Of a stretch of DNA of 17,855 nt, positions 8,069-14,323 are shown one piece after another. Below the pieces are notes generated by a model. That model was not told where the DNA came from. It made no database searches and worked only from the letters and a program-made list of their open reading frames with translations. How positions within the stretch are numbered: position 1 is the first letter of the stretch; every line of letters starts with the position of its first letter. The translations under genes were made by a program, and so were the position numbers. The stretch is from assembly GCA_029932545.1 (NCBI GenBank), contig JAOZPW010000036.1, positions 1,619 through 19,473 of the forward strand, in the 5' to 3' direction. The DNA comes from Thermoanaerobaculales bacterium. Lineage in GTDB: Bacteria > Acidobacteriota > Thermoanaerobaculia > Thermoanaerobaculales > Sulfomarinibacteraceae.

Positions 8069-9508
8069 CTACCTCTTGAAGAACCCCGTCGTGGGCTTGC
8101 CGCCGCCCTGGTCTGCGAGTTTCTGATTGAGGTCTCGAATCCTCTCATTGAGGGCGCCGGTCTTCTTTTCCAGATCTTCCCTGAGGCGCTGATTCTCGCC
8201 TTTGATCTGGTCCATTTCTCGTTTACCTTCTTCGCTGGACCCGGAATTCTGTTCCAGTGTCAGCCTCAGATCGGTGACCTCATTCTCCAGGTCGGAAATT
8301 CGGTCATCCTTTTCCTGGATCTTGGCCTTATGGCGTTCTTCCAATTCCTCATAGAGATTCTTGGTTTCGAGTAACTCGGTTATCTGTGAAAAATCCGCTG
8401 CCGATGGTGTCATTTTCCCCTCCCTGAACTTCTCTTCGATGCTGGGGAACATCTTTCTCAGCTTGAGCGAAAGGTCCTCCTGATCCCAGCTTGCCTTGAC
8501 GGCCTCGTCATAAGTGATTACGTCATGTGCGAGGAGGCTGATCAGGCTCTGGTTCATACTTTGCATTTTGTAGTAGGTGACGCTCTTCTCCATCTCCTCG
8601 GCGATTTCCTTGATCTCGCCCTGCTCGATATGCCTGCTGATTTTAGGAGAGTTGAGGAGGATTTCGACGGCCGGTAGCCTGGCAGTGCACTCTTTGTTCT
8701 CGACCAGTGTCATCGACACGATGGCCTTGAGGACCAGCGCCAGCTGATTCCGAACCTGGTCCTGCTGGTCCGGAGGGAAGGCATCAATAATTCGGTCAAT
8801 CGTTTGTGCTGCTGAATTGGTGTGGAGGGTAGAAAAAACCAGGTGTCCGGTCTCGGCTGCGGTGATGGCCGTGGAGATCGTCGCAAGGTCCCGCATCTCT
8901 CCAACCATGATGACGTCGGGATCCTGGCGCATGCAGTTTCTCAGGGCCTCCTGGAAAGTTGGAGTGTCCGTTCCTACTTCGCGCTGGGAAATTGTTGCTT
9001 TGTCGTCGGAGAAGAGAAATTCGATGGGGTCCTCGATCGTTACGACATGACATGGCCTCGTGGAGGCGATTTTGTAGATCAAGGCCGCAAGAGTCGTTGA
9101 TTTCCCGGTGCCGGTCGGTCCCGTGACCAAGACCAGGCCGCTGGGGATATCGGTGAAAGTTTCAATGACGTCGGGGAGGTTGAGTTCTTCGATCGTGAGG
9201 ATGTCGAACGGCACGCGGCGGAAGACTGCGGCCATTGTGCCCCTCTGCATGAATACGTTACACCTGAAGCGTGCAACCCCTGGTACGCCGTACCCGATAT
9301 CGACGGCTTGTTTCTCCAAGAAAATCTTATGGAGAGTCGGATTCATCACCGGCTCCAGCATTCTCTCGATGTCGTCAGGTTTCAAGGGTGTGGCCTTGAT
9401 CGGGATCAGGCGCCCCTGGATCCGTAGAAGTGGCGGGCGCATCGGCTTCAGATGGAGGTCCGAGGCCTCCTTCTTGGTCATAAACATCAGCAGCTCTTTG
9501 AGCTCCAC
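8069..9508 (-). CDS. pilT: PilT-family pilus retraction ATPase with C-terminal coiled coil
   Basis: 479 residues. It is a hexameric type IV pilus retraction motor acting on the cytoplasmic side of the inner membrane. Residues 1-100 are the PAS-like N-terminal domain (VELKELLMFMTKKEASDLHL; FRCNVFMQRG). The RecA-like core shows Walker A GPTGTGKSTT (130-139), the Asp box HVVTIEDPIEF (154-164), Walker B DPDVIMVGEMRD (196-207) and the His box GHLVFSTLHTNSAAQTIDRI (221-240). The usual PilT AIRNLIRE motif is not seen; MNQSLISLLAHDVITYDEA (318-336) closes the core. Residues 376-465 are an added highly charged heptad-like coiled coil ending KPTTGFFKR; standard PilT proteins stop near 340-380. The frame is open to 9637, but that extension translates the GAAACTG repeats. 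GTG 9508 follows TTGGAGG at 5 bp and begins the canonical VELKELL, so I chose it. PilU is the alternative paralogue. Confidence 0.9.
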   Translation of the reverse strand: MELKELLMFMTKKEASDLHLKPMRPPLLRIQGRLIPIKATPLKPDDIERMLEPVMNPTLHKIFLEKQAVDIGYGVPGVARFRCNVFMQRGTMAAVFRRVPFDILTIEELNLPDVIETFTDIPSGLVLVTGPTGTGKSTTLAALIYKIASTRPCHVVTIEDPIEFLFSDDKATISQREVGTDTPTFQEALRNCMRQDPDVIMVGEMRDLATISTAITAAETGHLVFSTLHTNSAAQTIDRIIDAFPPDQQDQVRNQLALVLKAIVSMTLVENKECTARLPAVEILLNSPKISRHIEQGEIKEIAEEMEKSVTYYKMQSMNQSLISLLAHDVITYDEAVKASWDQEDLSLKLRKMFPSIEEKFREGKMTPSAADFSQITELLETKNLYEELEERHKAKIQEKDDRISDLENEVTDLRLTLEQNSGSSEEGKREMDQIKGENQRLREDLEKKTGALNERIRDLNQKLADQGGGKPTTGFFKR

Positions 9509-9592
9509 GAATACCTCCAATCTCACATGATACAGGAGTCCAATCGGGCACAGGGGGAGAGAGACGAGAAGCAGCCTGGAGGCCAGGGATAC

Positions 9593-9613
9593 GAAACTAG
9601 AAACTGGAAACTG
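9593..9613 (+). repeat. GAAACTG 7-bp tandem array, three units
   Basis: GAAACTA, GAAACTG, GAAACTG in direct tandem. It lies in the spacer upstream of pilT and is an inverted partner of the larger array at 9740-9781. If the pilT start were taken upstream it would be translated as SSSQFPVSS, which supports the downstream GTG start. Confidence 0.85.
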
Positions 9614-9739
9614 GGAAGAAGATACCTGAGGTTGCACAGCGATTTGTCACTAGATCATCCGATCGGCACTGACATTCGGCCACTGTTGGGAGTGTTTGAT
9701 GAGTTGGTTGTTTCCGTTACCTACAGGAAAAGGGAGTTG

Positions 9740-9781
<42 letters not shown>

Positions 9782-9815
9782 GGTGTTCACGAAGAGTTTG
9801 CCTTGGGGGTTTTAC

Positions 9816-12776
9816 CTACCCACCTGCTTCGACGCGATTGCGCCCGTGGCTCTTGGCTCGATAGAGAGCGTTGTCCGCGGCCAGACAGAGGCCGTCGTGG
9901 CTCTGATCTCGCCCCGGCGCCGTCGATGCCGTCCCAACGCTGATAGTGACGATGCCTGCTGTTGGCGAAGCGTGATGGGGAATAGCGCACTTTTCGACCA
10001 GACGCCGGAGGGTCTCAGCCATGCCGGTGGCGGTCGCGGTGTCGCAGTCAGGCAGCAGAACTGCGAACTCTTCTCCGCCGTAACGGGCGATGAGATCGTT
10101 CGCCCGGCGGAGTCCGTCGTTGAGAACCTGGGCCAATCGCTGAAGGCATTGATCACCCTTGGCGTGGCCGTAGGTGTCGGTGTAGGCTTTGAAATGGTCG
10201 ACGTCGATCATCAAGAGCGCAACCGAGGTGCGCTCCCGTTGTGCCCCGGCCCACATTCGCTCTAGCGTCTGGTCGAACGACCGGCGGTTGGCGATCTTGG
10301 TCAACGGATCAATGAGGGACAGTTCTTCCAATCGAATATTGGCTTTTTCCAGTTCCTGGGTAACGTGGAGGAGTTCGGCGGTCCTTTCTTCGACCTGTTG
10401 GGCCAGAATGTTCTTCCTTCGCCGGATTGCCGCCGTGCGCAGGGAAGCAACGCCGAAGCCGAGGGCAATCAAGGCCACGGCGCTGAGGAGGAGGAACTCC
10501 ATGGTCTGGAAGAATCGGGGTTCAACGGCGAATTCGAGTCGGGTGGCCTGCCGACCCCACGTGCCGTCCGCGTATCCCGCAACGATCTCCAGGGTGTGGG
10601 CGCCGTGGGGAAGATGGGTGAACAAGGCAGAGCGGCGTTGGCCGGCGTCGGTCCAGCCGGTATTCAGATCACTGAGTCGGTAGCGAAAGCGAAGGCGCTC
10701 GGGGGCCACGAAGGAGGTCGCCGTGAATTGAACTTCCAGGGCTCCCGCGTCGGCTCCAACGCTCACTTTGCCCGGCGGCACGATGATGCCGTTGATGATG
10801 ACTTCGCTGATCAGGACCTCCGGCGGTTCCGGAATTTCCGGCAGTTGTCTTGGGTCAAATGCGACGACGCCCTGTACGGTCGGGAACCACAGGAGGCCGT
10901 CTTTAGATCGCCAACCGGCCGGTTGACTGCCACCGTTACATTCGTCGGTGGTCATGCCGTCCCATCGACCCAGGGCTCGATAGGTCAGTGGATCTTGTCC
11001 TCCCAGGGCTTTCTCGAGGAGCTCAGTGGCATCAACACCGAAGATGCCGCGGTTGCAGCTCATCCACAACCGTCCATTGTCGTCAGGGAGCATTCGGTAA
11101 ATGACATCGTCGAACAGGCCATCCGCGGTTGCGACTGTGCGGATGCCGTCCGAGGTCAGAAGATTAATACCGCCACCGTTGGTCCCGACCCAGATGCGTC
11201 CGTCGTCATCCTCGTAGATCGAGAGCACACTGGGATTGCTCAGACCGTCGGCAGGAGTCAGGCAGGTAACTTGATGATCTTTCAGGGAACAGATGCCACC
11301 GCTGGTGCCGATCCAAAGCGTGCCGTCCCTGCCGGGATGCAGGCTTCTGATTAAATTGGTCGCCAGACCGTCTTCGGTGGTCAGAACGCTCCATTCCTGG
11401 TCTTTGTATGCGGCAAGTCCACCGCCGTAGGTTCCGACCCAGATCGTGCCGTCATTGGTCTCGCCGATCGACCATACCGTGTCGTTGGGCAGGCCGTTGC
11501 TCGTGGTCCAGTGTTGGCGCCGCCCGTGGAGAAATCGGCTGATCCCTGCCCCGTAACTGCCGACCCACATGGCGCCGTCAGAGGCCAGGTGGAGGGCAAA
11601 GACGTCGTTCTCCGGCTGGCGAGCGCCCAGGGGCGCCCCCTGGATTTTGCCGTCTTGAATCAACTGCAGGCCGCCGTTGCTGGTGCCGACCCAGATGCCG
11701 CGCCCCGGCTGCTCGAGCACGACTCGCGGCATGCCGCCGATGCCCTCGGAACCGGAATCGAAGACCGTGAATGGACTGTCCTTCAATCGAATGGTACCGG
11801 CCGCTGCGGTTCCCACCCAGAGATTGCCCTCCCTGTCCTCCCCGATGGAGCTGACGATGTCGTCACCGAGCCCGTCATCTCGTGTGATGGCAGTGATGGC
11901 GCCGTTCGTCAGGCGGTCGAGGCCTCGGTAGGTTCCGATCCAGAGGTTGTGATCATGATCTTCGTGGATCCGCGAGATGCGGTTGCTGGTCAGACCGTCA
12001 GCCGTTGTCAGGGTCGTGAAGACGCCGTCTTCGTACCGGGCCAGTCCACCTCCAAAGGTGCCAAACCATAGATGATTGGTTGAATCCAGGAAGATTGCCC
12101 AGACGTTATTGTGAGGCAGGCCCTGGTCTGTCGTCAGGTGTTCGATTCGGTCATCCTCGAGATGCCAAACGCCATCACCTTCGGTGGCGATCCAGAGGCT
12201 GCCGTCGTGATTGATTTCGAGGTCGAGAATCAGTGTGCTGATGACTTTGTCGATGCGTTCCGGTGTGGTGGCGCCCGGGTCCAGGCGGAAGAGCCCGTTG
12301 CCCCGGGTCCCGATCCAGAGTCTGCCTTGTACGTCCTCGAGCAGACAGCGGACCTCGGTGGTAGGCGTTTGGGCAAAAAAGTCCGTGTGCAGGGTCCCGT
12401 CTGGGTCCAGGCGGGCCAGTCCTCCCCCTCCACGCATGCCGATCCATAGACGGTTGTATTGGTCCTCGAGAAGAGTGCGCACGTTGCGTGCAGGCAGGGC
12501 CGGGATCGAATGTGTGTCCCAGACCCGGAAGCTGATGCCGTCAAAGCGTGCCAGACCTTCCTGGGTGGCAAACCAGAGGTATCCGCGGTGTCCCTGGACG
12601 ATTGTCTGTACCGTATTTTGTGGTAGACCGTCTTCAGTGGACCATGCGCGCAGACTGTATTGAGTGGGGTGAACCTCGGGGTCGAGGGCCTCGACGGGAA
12701 GGACCCAGATCAGGACCATCAGGGTTGCGATGACCCTGGTGACCAACAGTGCGCGGTTGATTCCTCTCTTCAACAC
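9816..12776 (-). CDS. Two-propeller periplasmic sensor diguanylate cyclase
   Basis: 986 residues. Residues 12-30 look like a signal peptide. Residues 40-640 carry 14 blade motifs of the LW(I/V/F)G type (for example 110, 153, 278, 361, 445, 528), i.e. two seven-bladed reg_prop propellers. Residues 652-752 fit the Y_Y_Y Ig-like domain (RFRYRLSDLNTGWTDAG). Residues 759-778 form a membrane helix, then a short coiled coil (785-818) and a GGDEF domain starting LIDPLTKIANRRSFD (821-835). The catalytic loop is intact GGEEF (900-904), and R891-x-x-D894, five residues before it, is an allosteric inhibitory site. It therefore should make c-di-GMP in the cytoplasm in response to a periplasmic ligand and be product-inhibited. 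The module resembles hybrid two-component sensors but has no kinase. Start GTG 12776 lacks a good ribosome site, so the exact start is uncertain. Confidence 0.93.
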   Translation of the reverse strand: MLKRGINRALLVTRVIATLMVLIWVLPVEALDPEVHPTQYSLRAWSTEDGLPQNTVQTIVQGHRGYLWFATQEGLARFDGISFRVWDTHSIPALPARNVRTLLEDQYNRLWIGMRGGGGLARLDPDGTLHTDFFAQTPTTEVRCLLEDVQGRLWIGTRGNGLFRLDPGATTPERIDKVISTLILDLEINHDGSLWIATEGDGVWHLEDDRIEHLTTDQGLPHNNVWAIFLDSTNHLWFGTFGGGLARYEDGVFTTLTTADGLTSNRISRIHEDHDHNLWIGTYRGLDRLTNGAITAITRDDGLGDDIVSSIGEDREGNLWVGTAAAGTIRLKDSPFTVFDSGSEGIGGMPRVVLEQPGRGIWVGTSNGGLQLIQDGKIQGAPLGARQPENDVFALHLASDGAMWVGSYGAGISRFLHGRRQHWTTSNGLPNDTVWSIGETNDGTIWVGTYGGGLAAYKDQEWSVLTTEDGLATNLIRSLHPGRDGTLWIGTSGGICSLKDHQVTCLTPADGLSNPSVLSIYEDDDGRIWVGTNGGGINLLTSDGIRTVATADGLFDDVIYRMLPDDNGRLWMSCNRGIFGVDATELLEKALGGQDPLTYRALGRWDGMTTDECNGGSQPAGWRSKDGLLWFPTVQGVVAFDPRQLPEIPEPPEVLISEVIINGIIVPPGKVSVGADAGALEVQFTATSFVAPERLRFRYRLSDLNTGWTDAGQRRSALFTHLPHGAHTLEIVAGYADGTWGRQATRLEFAVEPRFFQTMEFLLLSAVALIALGFGVASLRTAAIRRRKNILAQQVEERTAELLHVTQELEKANIRLEELSLIDPLTKIANRRSFDQTLERMWAGAQRERTSVALLMIDVDHFKAYTDTYGHAKGDQCLQRLAQVLNDGLRRANDLIARYGGEEFAVLLPDCDTATATGMAETLRRLVEKCAIPHHASPTAGIVTISVGTASTAPGRDQSHDGLCLAADNALYRAKSHGRNRVEAGG

Positions 12777-12803
12777 GAGTGCAGTGTAGCAATTCGGAGA
12801 ATT

Positions 12804-12820
12804 GGAAACTGGAAACTGGA
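12804..12820 (+). repeat. GGAAACT 7-bp repeat, two units
   Basis: GGAAACT twice in tandem plus GGA, the same heptamer family as at 9593 and 9740. It lies 28 bp upstream of the diguanylate cyclase start codon, so this family flanks that gene on both sides. Confidence 0.75.
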
Positions 12821-12955
12821 CATCTCTTGCAAGAGTGTAGAAAAGGATTTGGGGTTCTCGCCAGAGGCATGAGGGGATTCGTCATGGCTGAGTGCTCGTT
12901 CAGTCCGGGGGATACTGCTGAGACTTCCTGTCGGTTGATACTTGGCTAAGGCATC

Positions 12956-12984
12956 TTGACAGCAACCCTCGAAAGCATCATGAT
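12956..12984 (+). promoter_or_regulatory. vapBC promoter candidate
   Basis: A perfect TTGACA (12956-12961) is followed by a 17-bp spacer and CATGAT (12979-12984), four of six matches to TATAAT. The expected start of transcription, about seven bases on, falls at or next to the A of the vapB ATG at 12991, and there is no clear ribosome site, so the mRNA may be leaderless. The assignment rests on consensus and position only. Confidence 0.5.
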
Positions 12985-12989
12985 GTTTT
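12972..12989. promoter_or_regulatory. Palindrome, possible VapB operator
   Basis: AAAGCATCATGATGTTTT is an 18-bp palindrome with one mismatched pair around a perfect CATCATGATG core. It overlaps the -10 of the candidate vapBC promoter and ends one base before the vapB ATG. Ribbon-helix-helix antitoxins commonly autoregulate by binding palindromes in this position; binding here is inference. Confidence 0.45.
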
Positions 12990-12990
12990 T

Positions 12991-13269
12991 ATGAGAACGA
13001 CACTGACGCTTGAAGACGATCTTTCGCGTGGACTCAAGGAAAGAGCTCGCGTCTCGGGCAGGAGTTTCAAAGAAGTGGTCAATGAGACGATCCGGCGTGG
13101 ACTGAGTACTGGAGAGGGACCGACTGAGGATGGTGAGCCCTTTCGGGTTCAGGCCAAGGCCTGTGGATTCCGATCCGGTGTGGATCCTCTCAAGCTCAAT
13201 CAACTCTACGACGAGATGGAGTTGGAATACGCCCGGAGCAAGCCCGACCTTGCGGTGCATGAACCGTGA
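12991..13269 (+). CDS. vapB: VapB-type antitoxin (ribbon-helix-helix)
   Basis: 92 residues. The N-terminal half (MRTTLTLEDDLSRGLKERARVSGRSFKEVVNETIRRGL, residues 1-38, described here in two parts: MRTTLTLEDD strand and the two helices after it) is the ribbon-helix-helix DNA-binding fold of VapB antitoxins. The C-terminal half (GFRSGVDPLKLNQLYDEM and the acidic end) is the toxin-binding tail. It should neutralise the PIN toxin encoded next and repress its own operon. The stop codon overlaps the toxin's GTG start by 4 bp (GTGA), giving translational coupling. No good Shine-Dalgarno precedes the ATG; see the promoter entry for a possible leaderless transcript. Confidence 0.88.
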   Translation: MRTTLTLEDDLSRGLKERARVSGRSFKEVVNETIRRGLSTGEGPTEDGEPFRVQAKACGFRSGVDPLKLNQLYDEMELEYARSKPDLAVHEP

Positions 13270-13709
13270 TCATCCCGGACATCAATCTGCTGGTCTACGC
13301 CTATAACAGTGACGCGCCCTTTCATGATGGCGCCGTGGCCTGGTGGGAGGGCCTGATGTCCGGTTCCCATTCGGTCGGTCTGCCCTGGGTCGTCTCATTG
13401 GGCTTTGTTCGGATTATGACGAGTCGGGCGGTCTTGACCGACCCATTGATGCCGGAAGTGGCCATCGGCCACGTAAGGTCGTGGTTGCATCGCCGACAGA
13501 CCCTCGTTGTACAACCCGGGCCGCGGCACCTGGAAATTCTTGCCGATATCATGCGTGACTCCAGGGTCACCGGGCGGATGACGACGGATGCCCATCTCGC
13601 CGCCTTGGCCATCGAGACCCAGTCCGAACTGCACTCGAACGATAATGACTTTTCGCGCTTTTCGGGATTGCGGTGGAGGAATCCGTTGACAGGGGCTGAT
13701 AACCGCTGA
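13266..13709 (+). CDS. vapC: VapC-type PIN-domain toxin
   Basis: 147 residues, a PIN-domain ribonuclease of the VapC toxin family that cleaves RNA (often tRNA or rRNA in studied members). The Mg2+-binding acids visible are Asp5 (IPDINLLVYAYN), Asp108 (TTDAHLAALAIE) and Asp126/Asp128 (SNDNDFSRF). The family end motif FSGLRWRNPL is present. In the central motif GLPWVVSLGFVRIMTS the position that is Glu in many VapC proteins (E-x-GFxR) is Ser44; homologues of this subfamily may share this, so I do not call it inactive. The GTG start overlaps the vapB stop and has no clear ribosome site of its own, consistent with coupling. The pair may stabilise the chromosomal segment or act in stress; targets unknown. 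Confidence 0.9.
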   Translation: MIIPDINLLVYAYNSDAPFHDGAVAWWEGLMSGSHSVGLPWVVSLGFVRIMTSRAVLTDPLMPEVAIGHVRSWLHRRQTLVVQPGPRHLEILADIMRDSRVTGRMTTDAHLAALAIETQSELHSNDNDFSRFSGLRWRNPLTGADNR

Positions 13710-13768
13710 CCAGCATCCGAAAGCCAACGCAGACTTCAGAATCCAAGAGCGCCCCACGCCCTGAGACG

Positions 13769-13851
13769 GGAGGTGCCGCTCTTTTCCCGTTTTTCCCAGG
13801 TAGCCGATTTGAAAGGGGAGACGGTGCGGAAAACGGGAAGAGTGGCACTCC
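13769..13851. repeat. 83-bp imperfect inverted repeat (possible REP/MITE-like element)
   Basis: The left arm (13769-13796) and right arm (13828-13851) are inverted copies, about 24-28 bp each. They share GGAG, TGCC, CTCTT, CCCGTTTT and CC blocks in order and differ by a few 1-2 bp indels and one substitution. The 31-bp loop has no coding signal. The structure fits a REP- or MITE-like element; no transposase is nearby. Confidence 0.65.
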
Positions 13852-14171
13852 TGCGGCGAGCGCGTTGGCGAACGAATGTTGGCCGACAGGTCCGAGGATT
13901 AACTGAAAATCAGCGTTGGTGTCCGACATTTTTTCGTCCCTAGTTCTTTGTGGTCGTGCGAACAGTAATCAGGCAACAATCCAGGAGTTCATTCTACGAG
14001 ATGGGTGCTTGGAAGACAACGGCTCGGAATTGCCAAAGGGCTTTAAGAAAGGGCTGGTATCAACGTCCTCTGGGCCCAGAGACCATGGACCGGGACTGTT
14101 GGCCGTTGACCAGGACGGTGGACCGGAGCGGTTGCCGGGCTTGACCGCGACGTCGTTTGGCCAAAACCTTT

Positions 14172-14200
14172 GCGTCTCTGCGTCTCTGCGTCTCTGCGTT
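14172..14200. repeat. GCGTCTCT 8-bp tandem repeat, 3.6 copies
   Basis: Three exact copies of GCGTCTCT followed by GCGTT. It is related in composition to the CTTTGCGTC ends of the CGCAAAG elements at the right edge of the window, so it is probably a collapsed or expanded version of the same family. Confidence 0.85.
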
Positions 14201-14242
14201 TAACTCTTGTTCGAATATCCGGCAGGCGCTGAACCACCGAGT

Positions 14243-14265
14243 GCGACGGGCGAGACGCCCGTCGC
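14243..14265. repeat. Perfect 10-bp inverted repeat hairpin
   Basis: GCGACGGGCG, loop AGA, CGCCCGTCGC. It is a perfect GC-rich stem of 10 pairs with a 3-base loop. It lies 59 bp beyond the dnaE2 stop codon in the direction of dnaE2 transcription. No T run follows on either strand. It could stop or protect the dnaE2 transcript, or be a dispersed palindromic repeat. Confidence 0.7.
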
Positions 14266-14295
14266 TACAATGAGACATCCTTGTCAGGCGAAAAG

Positions 14296-14313
14296 CTAAT
14301 AACTAACAGCTTT
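14296..14313. repeat. Decayed AGCTGAT-type heptamer array
   Basis: AGCTAAT, AACTAAC, AGCT matches the pattern AGCTGAT, AGCTGAC, AGCT of the array inside dnaE2 (17308-17339) with a few substitutions. It ends 10 bp before the dnaE2 stop codon, so the same family lies both within and immediately after the gene. Confidence 0.55.
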
Positions 14314-14323
14314 CGAGCCCCAA

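Larger units (their letters stand above)
13710..14323. other. Gene-free spacer rich in repeats between vapC and dnaE2
   Basis: 614 bp without a supportable gene. Short open frames cross it but none shows a family signature or a ribosome site, and they run through the repeats. It holds a long inverted repeat (13769-13851), an 8-bp tandem array (14172-14200), a perfect hairpin (14243-14265) and a decayed AGCTGAT-type heptamer array next to the dnaE2 stop (14296-14313). It may be a graveyard of small mobile or repetitive sequences. The convergent orientation of vapC and dnaE2 means no promoter is needed here. Confidence 0.6.

Noticed and set aside
9509..9637. 43-residue N-terminal extension of PilT
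   Set aside because: It translates the GAAACTG repeat, has no ribosome site, and canonical PilT begins at the GTG at 9508 after TTGGAGG.
10365..11354. 329-codon open frame on the plus strand
   Set aside because: It is antisense to the propeller/GGDEF gene and has no recognisable domain.
13567..13929. 120-codon minus-strand frame that could be a transposase remnant
   Set aside because: It crosses vapC and the inverted repeat and shows no Y1 transposase or other motif, so I cannot support a gene or pseudogene.
13916..14203. 95-codon plus-strand frame in the vapC-dnaE2 spacer
   Set aside because: It has no ribosome site and no family signature, and its end is translated GCGTCTCT repeat.
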